Positions 7,584 through 13,422 of a DNA stretch of 13,422 nt are shown here, piece by piece; within the stretch, counting starts at the first letter, position 1; each line of letters begins with the position of its first letter. The notes beneath the pieces were generated by a model. It was not told the DNA's origin and did no database searches. It was given only the letters and a program-made list of their open reading frames with translations. The stretch covers positions 1 through 13,422 of the forward strand of contig CAMZNQ010000061.1 in the NCBI GenBank assembly GCA_947313765.1, written 5' to 3'. A program made the position numbers and the translations under genes. The stretch comes from an uncultured Sulfurovum sp. GTDB lineage: Bacteria > Campylobacterota > Campylobacteria > Campylobacterales > Sulfurovaceae.

Positions 7584-8556
7584 AGGAACATTTACAATAT
7601 CTTTAGATTTTGAACTATTTTGGGGAGTTAGAGCAAATAGAGAGTTAGAGAGCTATCAAGATAGATTAGTTGCAGTATATACTATTATTCCAAAGATGTT
7701 AGCCCTTTTTCAAAAGTATAATATTCATGTAACATGGGCAACTGTTGGATTTCTATTTTATGATAATATAGAGGAGATAATGTCTGATATACCAGATAGA
7801 TTACCTAACTATTTAAATAGAGATGTTGACCCCTATATCTATTTAGACTCCCTATCTCCTCCATACTCTAAAGAGTTTTCTAAACTGCATACAGCATCTA
7901 ACCTTATCTCTTTAATCTCTTCAACTCCAAATCAAGAGTTGGCTACACACACCTACTCACACTTTTTTACCTATGAACCTTTAGAAAATAGAGATGCTTT
8001 TATAGTAGACATAGAGAAAGCGATAGAGGTTGCTAAAAATAGAGGATACAGATTGAAATCTTTAGTCTTTCCTCGTAATCAGGTAAATTTAGACTCTATA
8101 TCTAAATTGGATTTATTGGGATTGGAAAGCTATAGAGGAAATCCAACTCATTGGGCATATTGTGATGGAGACAAACCATCAAAATCAATACTGCTACGCA
8201 TATATCGTCTATTTGATACCTATATAAATATATCAGGATACCATAGTAGTGAACCTAAACCAACTAAAGGAGTAATGGAACTAAAATCTAGCATGATGTT
8301 AAGACCCTATTTTAATAAATTATCATTTTTAGAGAGACTAAAGATTAATAGAATTAAAAAAGCTATGAGATATTCAGCCATAAATGGAGAAAATTTTCAT
8401 CTATGGTGGCATCCTCATAACTTTGGAAAGAATCAAGAGAAGAACTTAAAAAATTTAGAAGAGCTACTTATCTATTTTAAAGAATTAAATATTAAATATG
8501 GAATGCTCTCACTTACAATGAATGAGGTAAAAGATTATGTTAACAAGAGAGACTAA
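7576..8556 (+). CDS. Polysaccharide deacetylase (NodB-like, CE4 family)
   Basis: The 326-residue protein has carbohydrate-esterase-4 motifs in order: SLDFELFWG at 9-17 (motif 1, with D11 and E13 in place of the usual DD pair), HTYSH at 125-129 (metal-binding H-x3-H, motif 2), FPRNQ at 165-169 (motif 3), and HLWWHPHN at 275-282 (motif 5 histidine region). These support a metal-dependent N-deacetylase acting on N-acetylated sugars. There is no signal peptide, so it may act in the cytoplasm on the lipid-linked unit, although leaderless export cannot be excluded. Removing an acetyl group would expose an amine that the FemAB-like enzyme encoded upstream could acylate (inference). The start ATG overlaps the preceding stop by 8 bases, with GAGAGG upstream. 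It overlaps the next gene by 20 bases. Confidence 0.85.
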   Translation: MDRGTFTISLDFELFWGVRANRELESYQDRLVAVYTIIPKMLALFQKYNIHVTWATVGFLFYDNIEEIMSDIPDRLPNYLNRDVDPYIYLDSLSPPYSKEFSKLHTASNLISLISSTPNQELATHTYSHFFTYEPLENRDAFIVDIEKAIEVAKNRGYRLKSLVFPRNQVNLDSISKLDLLGLESYRGNPTHWAYCDGDKPSKSILLRIYRLFDTYINISGYHSSEPKPTKGVMELKSSMMLRPYFNKLSFLERLKINRIKKAMRYSAINGENFHLWWHPHNFGKNQEKNLKNLEELLIYFKELNIKYGMLSLTMNEVKDYVNKRD

Positions 8557-9748
8557 AGAGCTAAAAACAGTGGCAATTGTACTAAATACATCGTGGAATA
8601 TATATAATTTTCGTCTACCTCTTATTAGAGAGTTAGTCAAAATAGGATATGAGGTTATACTTATTGCTCCAAGAGATGAGTATACTAAAAAGCTAGAGGA
8701 GGAGGGGTTTAAATATTATGACATTAAAATAGATAATAAGGGGACAAATCCTTTTGTTGACTCCCAACTTATATATAATTTCTATAAACTTTATAGAGAG
8801 ATAAAACCAGATTTAATTTTAAACTATACTATAAAACCAAATATATATAGCTCACTAGCTAGTAAACTACTATCAATCCCTACAATAAACAATATAACAG
8901 GCTTGGGAACAGTATTTTTAAACAATAAAATCTCTTCTAAAATAGCTCATTGGCTATATAGAATTGCACTATATAACAACTCTGTAGTTTTTCAAAACAG
9001 AGACGATATGAGACTTTTTATAGATAAAAAAATAGTTAAAGAGAGAGATGTTGAGCTAATTTTAGGTTCAGGTATAGATGTTAACCATTTTAAATCTAAA
9101 AATAGCATATCTAAAAATGAAAAATTTACTTTTTTAATGATAGCAAGATTGATAAAAGATAAGGGAATAAATGAGTATATAGATGCGATAAGAGTAATTC
9201 GTGCAAGTGAGTATGCAGAACGTTGTACGTTTAAACTTTTAGGTTCACTATATCTCTCAAATCCAACAGCAATTTCAGAGAAAGAGTTAAACTCTTGGAT
9301 AGATGAAGGGATTATAGAATACTTAGGACACTCAGATAGTGTTGAAGAAGAGATTGATAAAGTAGATGCTATTGTACTTCCCTCTTATCGTGAGGGGTTA
9401 TCAAGAGTTCTACTTGAAGCTTCAAGTATGTCTAAACCAATTATTACAACCAATGTAGCTGGATGTAGAGATGTTGTTGATGATGGAATAAATGGTTATT
9501 TAGTTGAAGTAAAAAATAGTTTAGAGTTAGCAGAAGCGATGAAAAAAATGGTTGATTTACCCATAGCTGAATTAAGATATATGGGTAAAAATGGAAGAAA
9601 AAAAGTAGTAGATAACTTTTCTGAAGAGAGAGTTGTTAGAAAGCAGATATTACTAATTAATAAAAACTTTTTAGGATATAAAAAAATATATTCAAACTAT
9701 AAAGAACAATATGTAATAAAGGAAGAGTATAGTATAATTAGTAAATAA
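8537..9748 (+). CDS. GT4-family glycosyltransferase, PglA/CapM-like
   Basis: The 403-residue GT-B enzyme differs from the two upstream copies. It lacks GGAER and instead starts with VAIVLNTSWNIYNFRLPLIR and has TIKPNIYSSLASKL (92-105) followed by NNITGLGTVFL. This pattern is familiar from PglA- and CapM-like transferases that extend undecaprenyl-diphosphate-linked sugars. The donor domain begins at FTFLMIARLIKDKGINEY, and the E-x7-E motif is EGLSRVLLE at about 286-294. Its acceptor may be the first sugar on the lipid carrier, with a HexNAc as a typical product in the family, but this is not certain. The start has GAGGT (8523-8527) nine bases upstream and overlaps the deacetylase gene by 20 bases. 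The C-terminal roughly 30 residues are lysine- and tyrosine-rich and may help membrane association. Confidence 0.87.
   Translation: MLTRETKELKTVAIVLNTSWNIYNFRLPLIRELVKIGYEVILIAPRDEYTKKLEEEGFKYYDIKIDNKGTNPFVDSQLIYNFYKLYREIKPDLILNYTIKPNIYSSLASKLLSIPTINNITGLGTVFLNNKISSKIAHWLYRIALYNNSVVFQNRDDMRLFIDKKIVKERDVELILGSGIDVNHFKSKNSISKNEKFTFLMIARLIKDKGINEYIDAIRVIRASEYAERCTFKLLGSLYLSNPTAISEKELNSWIDEGIIEYLGHSDSVEEEIDKVDAIVLPSYREGLSRVLLEASSMSKPIITTNVAGCRDVVDDGINGYLVEVKNSLELAEAMKKMVDLPIAELRYMGKNGRKKVVDNFSEERVVRKQILLINKNFLGYKKIYSNYKEQYVIKEEYSIISK
9733..9738 (+). promoter_or_regulatory. Possible internal -10 box before the secreted-protein gene
   Basis: A perfect TATAAT lies near the end of the preceding glycosyltransferase gene, about 30 bases before the ATG at 9768. 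The spacing would give a leader of about 20 bases containing the ribosome site AAAGGAT (9757-9763). There is no recognisable -35 box, which is common in Campylobacterota. In such AT-rich DNA a chance match is quite possible. It could allow the last gene to be expressed separately. Confidence 0.25.
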
Positions 9749-9767
9749 GCAACATAAAGGATTTGAT

Positions 9768-11000
9768 ATGAAATTAAAAACAACTTTAATCTTTACTATT
9801 TTTTTAATGATACTTGGAACAAAACTATCTGCAGTAGATGCTATAGCCTCTCTAAATACAGATAAAAAAAGCTACTCAACTCAAGAAAATATTATTGTAT
9901 CTGCTACTAATATGTTAGGAGATGCACAGGATTGGATAGGAATCTATCCAAAGGGTAGTTCTAATGATTGGAATAATGTTATTAAGTGGAAATGGACAAA
10001 TGCTATTATTAATGGTTCTATTACATTTGATTCTCTTCCTCTAGGAGAGTATGAAGCTAGAGCCTTTTTTAAAAACTCTTTTAAACTTGAAGCTTCTACA
10101 TCATTTGCTATAGATAAAAAAAGTAAGTTATTTATAGAAACAACTAAAAATAGCTATAATATTGGAGAAAATATTGTAGTAGATTTTAAAAATATGAAAG
10201 GAGAAGAGAACCAAGATTGGATAGCTATCTATCCAAAAGGTAGTTCAAATGATTGGGGTAATGTTATTTATTGGAAATGGACACATGGTCTAATTAATGG
10301 TTCTATTACATTTGATTCTCTTCCTCTAGGAGAATATGAAGTAAGAGCATTTTTCAATAACTCTTTTAAACTTGAAAAGAGTTATCCTTTTACTGTTCGT
10401 AATATTAAAAAGAAATCTACTATATATGAAGATGGAGAGAATGGTATATCTCCAAATTGGATTCATGTATCAGGAAATTATGAACCAATACATGTAGATA
10501 ATGATGGGTTTAATAGTAGAGGAGCATTAGCACTTGTTACAGAGTGGGTACACAATACAGTCAACTTAGCACTATACTATCTGCCTATACATAACTCTAC
10601 TCAAAAAGTATTGGAGATGGATGTTGGTGGTTTAGCTAATTTTAGAATACCAAATAAACGTCCTAATCAAGTTGGGTATATGTCTCATTTTGGTATTGGT
10701 GTAGAGGTTAAAACAATACAAGGAAGACGTAGAATGATGTGGGATTCATTTCTAAACCATGAAAATGTTAGTGCATATAGAACAACAAATGAGGAGGGAA
10801 CAAATGTTTGGTTATATTACCCCTCTCCTGTAGAGCATGTTCGAGGCTACCTTCGTATCAATATTCATCAGTGGGAACACTTTAGAGTAGATATTGAACA
10901 ACAATTAAAGATACTTGAACCAAACAATAGAGTAATATCTGTTGAGTACCTATTCTTAACTGGTGGATTTTTAGATAATATTAAGTTATCATCTAACTAA
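9768..11000 (+). CDS. Secreted protein with two tandem Ig-like (SKICH-like) repeats and a C-terminal beta-rich domain
   Basis: The 410-residue protein begins with a Sec signal peptide: KLK, then a hydrophobic stretch at about 6-20, with cleavage likely near the SA at 21-22. Two repeats with a 95-residue period follow (about 27-115 and 122-210). Each has a Y-x5-ENI start, DWI(G/A)IYPKG at 55-63 and 150-158, SSNDW, WKWT, GSITFDSLPLGEYE and FKLE. The pattern (DWIGIY followed by LPxGEYE) resembles the SKICH/CALCOCO-type beta sandwich, a match made from memory. Residues 219-410 form a separate domain starting DGENGISPNW and ending GGFLDNIKL, like a carbohydrate-binding or lyase-like jelly roll, without recognised catalytic residues. 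It is the last operon gene, 19 bases after the glycosyltransferase gene, and is followed by a strong terminator. Likely roles are binding or processing the exported glycan. Confidence 0.82.
   Translation: MKLKTTLIFTIFLMILGTKLSAVDAIASLNTDKKSYSTQENIIVSATNMLGDAQDWIGIYPKGSSNDWNNVIKWKWTNAIINGSITFDSLPLGEYEARAFFKNSFKLEASTSFAIDKKSKLFIETTKNSYNIGENIVVDFKNMKGEENQDWIAIYPKGSSNDWGNVIYWKWTHGLINGSITFDSLPLGEYEVRAFFNNSFKLEKSYPFTVRNIKKKSTIYEDGENGISPNWIHVSGNYEPIHVDNDGFNSRGALALVTEWVHNTVNLALYYLPIHNSTQKVLEMDVGGLANFRIPNKRPNQVGYMSHFGIGVEVKTIQGRRRMMWDSFLNHENVSAYRTTNEEGTNVWLYYPSPVEHVRGYLRINIHQWEHFRVDIEQQLKILEPNNRVISVEYLFLTGGFLDNIKLSSN
9846..10397 (+). repeat. In-frame tandem duplication encoding two 95-residue repeats
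   Basis: Two coding repeats (about 9846-10112 and 10131-10397) are offset by 285 bases. They share a perfect 41-base match (10008-10048 with 10293-10333) and a second near-identical segment around the SSNDW codons. Conservation at synonymous positions suggests a recent duplication or continuing gene conversion, not only selection on the protein. Confidence 0.85.
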
Positions 11001-11005
11001 TTTTT

Positions 11006-11029
11006 AAAAGAGCAATATTTTGCTCTTTT
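11006..11029. terminator. Bidirectional rho-independent terminator between convergent genes
   Basis: A perfect 10-base-pair stem has arms AAAAGAGCAA (11006-11015) and TTGCTCTTTT (11020-11029) with a four-base loop TATT. The A-rich and U-rich arm ends supply the U tract in both directions. It sits 5 bases after the plus-strand operon's last stop and 2 bases after the minus-strand DUF420 stop, so it can end both transcripts. Confidence 0.85.
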
Positions 11030-11031
11030 CA

Positions 11032-11511
11032 TTAATATACAAAAAGTAAGAGATATACCCATATTCCTGTAAATGACGTTAATGAAATACCAATAAATGT
11101 ATATAAACCATCTTTTTTATGAGCTATAGAATAAGAACCAACTAATTCATTTCGAATTTTAGCTCTATAGGCTAATATCAATGTTCTTACCCAAAATATT
11201 AAAGATAGTGTAGCAATAACAATATGTACAATAAGTACCCATAGTGCATAATTATGTGAAATATGACTCCCCTCCATAAAGCTATTGAAACCTCCACCTA
11301 ATCTAACACCATACTCAAAATAACCAACAACAATAAAAGATACAATAAAAATGATAGTTTGAGTAAAGGCATGTAATTTATATGATTTTCTTTTTGCCAT
11401 TACAATAGCAATTAAAACTAGAAGGGGTAGAAAAGCTACAATAAGAGTAACAAAATCCATGAAAAAAGGGGCTCTTGTCCCCAAAAAACCTGCGTGAAAC
11501 ATGTAATCCAT
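11032..11511 (-). CDS. DUF420-family four-helix membrane protein
   Basis: The 159-residue protein has four clear hydrophobic segments at about 18-38, 50-67, 88-114 and 137-157. An N-terminal HAGFLGTRAPFFMDF stretch and scattered histidines (H6, H47, H83, H86, H96, H131) are consistent with DUF420 (YozB/CtaM-like). A DUF420 member in Firmicutes, CtaM, has been linked to maturation of haem-copper terminal oxidases, so a role in respiratory haem or copper handling is possible. This is family knowledge and is not shown here. The ATG at 11511 has only a weak AAAAG upstream. ATG codon 4 is an alternative start. It lies 71 bases downstream of the lipoprotein gene with an inverted repeat between them. 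It faces the glycan operon and shares its terminator. Confidence 0.72.
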   Translation of the reverse strand: MDYMFHAGFLGTRAPFFMDFVTLIVAFLPLLVLIAIVMAKRKSYKLHAFTQTIIFIVSFIVVGYFEYGVRLGGGFNSFMEGSHISHNYALWVLIVHIVIATLSLIFWVRTLILAYRAKIRNELVGSYSIAHKKDGLYTFIGISLTSFTGIWVYLLLFVY

Positions 11512-11522
11512 ACTTTTGCCTA

Positions 11523-11547
11523 ATATTTGAATTTTGGATTCAAATAT
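11523..11547. promoter_or_regulatory. Perfect inverted repeat upstream of the DUF420 gene
   Basis: The arms ATATTTGAA (11523-11531) and TTCAAATAT (11539-11547) flank a 7-base spacer. The repeat lies 12 bases upstream of the minus-strand start at 11511. A TATATT (-10-like, minus strand, 11543-11548) overlaps one arm, so an operator is possible. A leader hairpin is equally possible. No U tract follows, so it is a poor terminator for the lipoprotein gene. Confidence 0.4.
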
Positions 11548-11582
11548 AGCAGGTTTTTCTTAAATCTCTCATTTTATATAAT

Positions 11583-12047
11583 TTATCTAGGAGAGATATT
11601 TACAATTTTTCCACCTGAATACATTACATTAACTGCTTGACCTACACTTAGTTGAGACAATGCACCATTAGAGCGAAGTACTGTTCCAACACTAGCACCA
11701 TTTTCAAGTTTAACAACAACTTCAACACCATAACGGGCATCCATATTATCTCCTACCATACCACCTACAACTCCTCCTGCTACTGCTCCTACAGCCGTTG
11801 CAAGAACTTTACCTGTTCCACCACCTACCCTATTTCCTAAGACACCTCCTGTTGCAGTTCCTAAAACCATACCTATCCCATTACCAACACCATTGTTATT
11901 AATTTCAACTTGTTTAATGGCACTAACAACACCTGATTTAACAATCATTGATTGATTTACTTGTGACTGTGCAATTCCTCTAGGGGAACACCCTGTAGAG
12001 AGCATAAGTATTAATGCTACTCCTGAACCTATTAATATTTTTTTCAT
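11583..12047 (-). CDS. SlyB-like glycine-zipper outer-membrane lipoprotein
   Basis: The 154-residue protein starts at the ATG at 12047, where AAGGAA lies just upstream. The in-frame ATG at 12137 would add 30 residues and bury the signal peptide, so it is rejected. The N-terminus is a lipoprotein signal: MKK, a hydrophobic run, then LSTGC with lipidated Cys20. Residues 55-100 form a glycine-zipper region with repeated small-residue spacing (GNGIGM, GTATGGVLGNRVGG, GAVAGGVVGGMVGD), typical of the 17-kDa antigen/SlyB (Rick_17kDa) family. A short beta-rich tail follows (about 108-154: VVVKLENG and GQAVNVMYSGGKIVNISPR). Such proteins sit in the outer membrane and affect envelope integrity. The gene stands between nrdA and the DUF420 gene and appears to have its own promoter. 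Confidence 0.87.
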   Translation of the reverse strand: MKKILIGSGVALILMLSTGCSPRGIAQSQVNQSMIVKSGVVSAIKQVEINNNGVGNGIGMVLGTATGGVLGNRVGGGTGKVLATAVGAVAGGVVGGMVGDNMDARYGVEVVVKLENGASVGTVLRSNGALSQLSVGQAVNVMYSGGKIVNISPR

Positions 12048-12066
12048 AATAATTCCTTTTTTGTAT

Positions 12067-12072
12067 ATTATA
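12067..12072 (-). promoter_or_regulatory. Probable -10 box of the lipoprotein gene
   Basis: A perfect TATAAT on the minus strand lies about 20 bases before the ATG at 12047, with AAGGAA between. The predicted leader is only about 13 bases. No consensus -35 box is visible. Upstream is an A/T-rich, partly periodic stretch (12073-12110), as is usual for Campylobacterota promoters. Confidence 0.4.
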
Positions 12073-12127
12073 TTGTATTTTGTTGTATTGTATGTTATAT
12101 ATGTGTATAAGTTGTGAAATATAGTAA

Positions 12128-12151
12128 AACCACCCATTAAAATAGGTGGTT
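12128..12151 (-). terminator. Probable rho-independent terminator of nrdA
   Basis: Read on the minus strand, AACCACC (12151-12145) pairs with GGTGGTT (12134-12128) across a 10-base loop and is followed by TTAC. It begins about 10 bases after the nrdA stop. The seven-pair GC-rich stem is good, but the U tract is short, so termination may be partial. Confidence 0.55.
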
Positions 12152-12161
12152 CACAATAAGT

Positions 12162-13422
12162 CTATTGACAACCAATACACTCTTGGCTTCTATCTTCTAT
12201 ATCATTTGAGGCTTCAGGAGATTGGCTTCTTAGATAATATGTAGATTTCAATCCATACTTCCAAGCGTTCATATAGATTTCATTTAGGTATCTACCAGAT
12301 GCTTTATCAAGTGTAATAAAGATATTTAGTGATTGTCCTTGGTCTATCCATTTTTGTCTAATTGCTCCTGCTTTAACAAGTATATTTTGGTCAAGTTCAT
12401 AAGCAGGTGTATAGTACTCCCAAGTGTCAGGAGAGAGTTTAGGAACAACAACGGGGATTAGACCTGAAAGGTTCTCTTCAAACCATTTACGTTTATATAC
12501 TGGTTCTATGGCTTGGGTTGTTCCTGTTAAGATAGAGATTGATGATGTTGGAGCAACTGCCATTAGATAACCATTACGCATACCATCAGATTTTACTTTC
12601 TCTCTTAAACTCTTCCAATCATGAATATAACCATTACGGTTAACTAGATTGTGTGCCTCTTCCTTTGCATTATCAATAGGGAAGAGTCCTTTTGACCAAT
12701 CTGAACCCTCAAAGGTAGGGTATTTCCCTTTTTCAACGGCTAAATCACTTGAAGATTTAATGGCATAGTAAGATACAGACTCCATAACCTCATCAATCTT
12801 AACAAAGTGTTCATCGCTCCCCCACTCTATTTTAGATTCTGCTAACATTTGAGCTTCTCCCATAACTCCTAAACCAATAGAGCGTGATTTTTGGTTTGTC
12901 TTTTTAACTTTTGCCAATGGATAGAAGTTTAAATCAATAACATTATCAAGCATTCTTGTAGCTGTAGGAACAACACGTTCAAGGTCTTCTTTACTATGAA
13001 CTTTAGAGAGGTTGATTGAGGCTAGGTTACAAACAGCTGTATCTCCATCACTCAACTCTTTGTCCACCATCCAAATCTGTTTACCATTAAGCGTGTCAAG
13101 TGCTGTAATCTTTTTGGCAGGTTTAGTTGTGCCATTTCCTACTGTTAACATCTCATCTTCTTCGTAAACTTCAACGCTCGTAGCATCAAAGGTAAACTTG
13201 ATTTTGTAATGGTTTGGTGAGGTGTTTTGGAAAATCTCAGTACAGAGGTTACTACTTCTAATAACCCCTACATGTTTGTTAGGGTTAGATTTATTGGCTG
13301 TATCTTTAAAAGTCAAGAAAGGGTTTCCTGTCTCAAAGTAACTTCTTAAAATCTCTTTCCATAAACCTTTAGCTGAAATAACCTCTCTTACAATATCTTC
13401 TGTTCCTGCCTCTAACTCTAAG
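12162..13422 (-). CDS. nrdA: Ribonucleoside-diphosphate reductase large (alpha) subunit, C-terminal part
   Basis: The frame is open from the right window edge to the TAG at 12162, giving the last 419 residues. The TTG near 13316 is an internal leucine codon in TGNPFLTFKD, not a start. Class I ribonucleotide reductase hallmarks are clear: NLCTE (13236-13250) matches the Asn-Cys-Glu active-site triad that includes the thiyl-radical cysteine. VCNLASINL carries the second redox cysteine (codon 13029-13031), and STYYL (Tyr pair at 12234-12239) corresponds to the radical-transfer tyrosines. The C-terminus ends ECIGCQ, the swinging Cys pair that is reduced by thioredoxin or glutaredoxin. The enzyme makes deoxynucleotides with a NrdB partner not seen here. 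Family members are about 750-800 residues, so nearly half lies outside. This is housekeeping DNA bordering the glycan locus. Confidence 0.95.
   Translation of the reverse strand, partial: LELEAGTEDIVREVISAKGLWKEILRSYFETGNPFLTFKDTANKSNPNKHVGVIRSSNLCTEIFQNTSPNHYKIKFTFDATSVEVYEEDEMLTVGNGTTKPAKKITALDTLNGKQIWMVDKELSDGDTAVCNLASINLSKVHSKEDLERVVPTATRMLDNVIDLNFYPLAKVKKTNQKSRSIGLGVMGEAQMLAESKIEWGSDEHFVKIDEVMESVSYYAIKSSSDLAVEKGKYPTFEGSDWSKGLFPIDNAKEEAHNLVNRNGYIHDWKSLREKVKSDGMRNGYLMAVAPTSSISILTGTTQAIEPVYKRKWFEENLSGLIPVVVPKLSPDTWEYYTPAYELDQNILVKAGAIRQKWIDQGQSLNIFITLDKASGRYLNEIYMNAWKYGLKSTYYLRSQSPEASNDIEDRSQECIGCQ

Noticed and set aside
11652..11840. 62-residue plus-strand open frame
   Set aside because: It is antisense to the glycine-zipper lipoprotein, and its Ser/Thr/Tyr-rich composition comes from reading glycine and alanine codons backward.
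12048..12137. 30-residue N-terminal extension of the lipoprotein
   Set aside because: The extension would bury the lipoprotein signal peptide. The ATG at 12047 has a proper ribosome site and is followed directly by MKKILIG and the lipobox.

Overview
The DNA is strongly AT-rich, with dense and mostly overlapping genes, AGA-dominated arginine codons and poorly conserved -35 boxes. Together with the gene types, this suggests a Campylobacterota (epsilonproteobacterial) chromosome, something like Sulfurimonas, Sulfurovum or Arcobacter. This placement is inferred from composition and style, not from a marker gene.

The window has three parts. (1) Positions 1-490, minus strand, hold the N-terminal part of a divergent asparagine-synthetase-like protein that runs off the left edge. 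It lacks the catalytic Cys2 and several other glutaminase motifs. A 171-base divergent intergenic region (491-661) with inverted repeats separates it from the next block. (2) Positions 662-11000, plus strand, form one long, tightly coupled surface-glycan operon of nine genes: a SAM methyltransferase, a Wzx-type flippase, a canonical AsnB amidotransferase, a FemAB/GNAT-like aminoacyl/acyl transferase, two GGAER-type GT4 glycosyltransferases, a NodB-like polysaccharide deacetylase, a PglA-like GT4 glycosyltransferase, and a secreted protein with two tandem Ig-like repeats plus a C-terminal beta-rich domain. A strong bidirectional hairpin terminator follows. (3) Positions 11032-13422, minus strand, hold housekeeping-type genes: a four-helix DUF420 membrane protein, a SlyB-like glycine-zipper lipoprotein, and the C-terminal part of the class I ribonucleotide reductase large subunit (nrdA), which runs off the right edge.

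Working model (inference): the glycosyltransferases assemble a lipid-linked repeat unit. AsnB, the FemAB-like enzyme, the methyltransferase and the deacetylase modify it by amidation, amino-acid or acyl decoration, methylation and N-deacetylation. Wzx flips it across the inner membrane. The secreted terminal protein may act on or bind the product outside. No Wzy polymerase, Wzz, initiating phosphoglycosyltransferase or nucleotide-sugar enzyme is visible, so the locus must extend leftward or rely on genes elsewhere.

The least ordinary items are the apparently glutaminase-dead AsnB paralogue facing the operon and the secreted protein with duplicated SKICH-like repeats. No CRISPR array, insertion sequence, tRNA or rRNA gene was seen.
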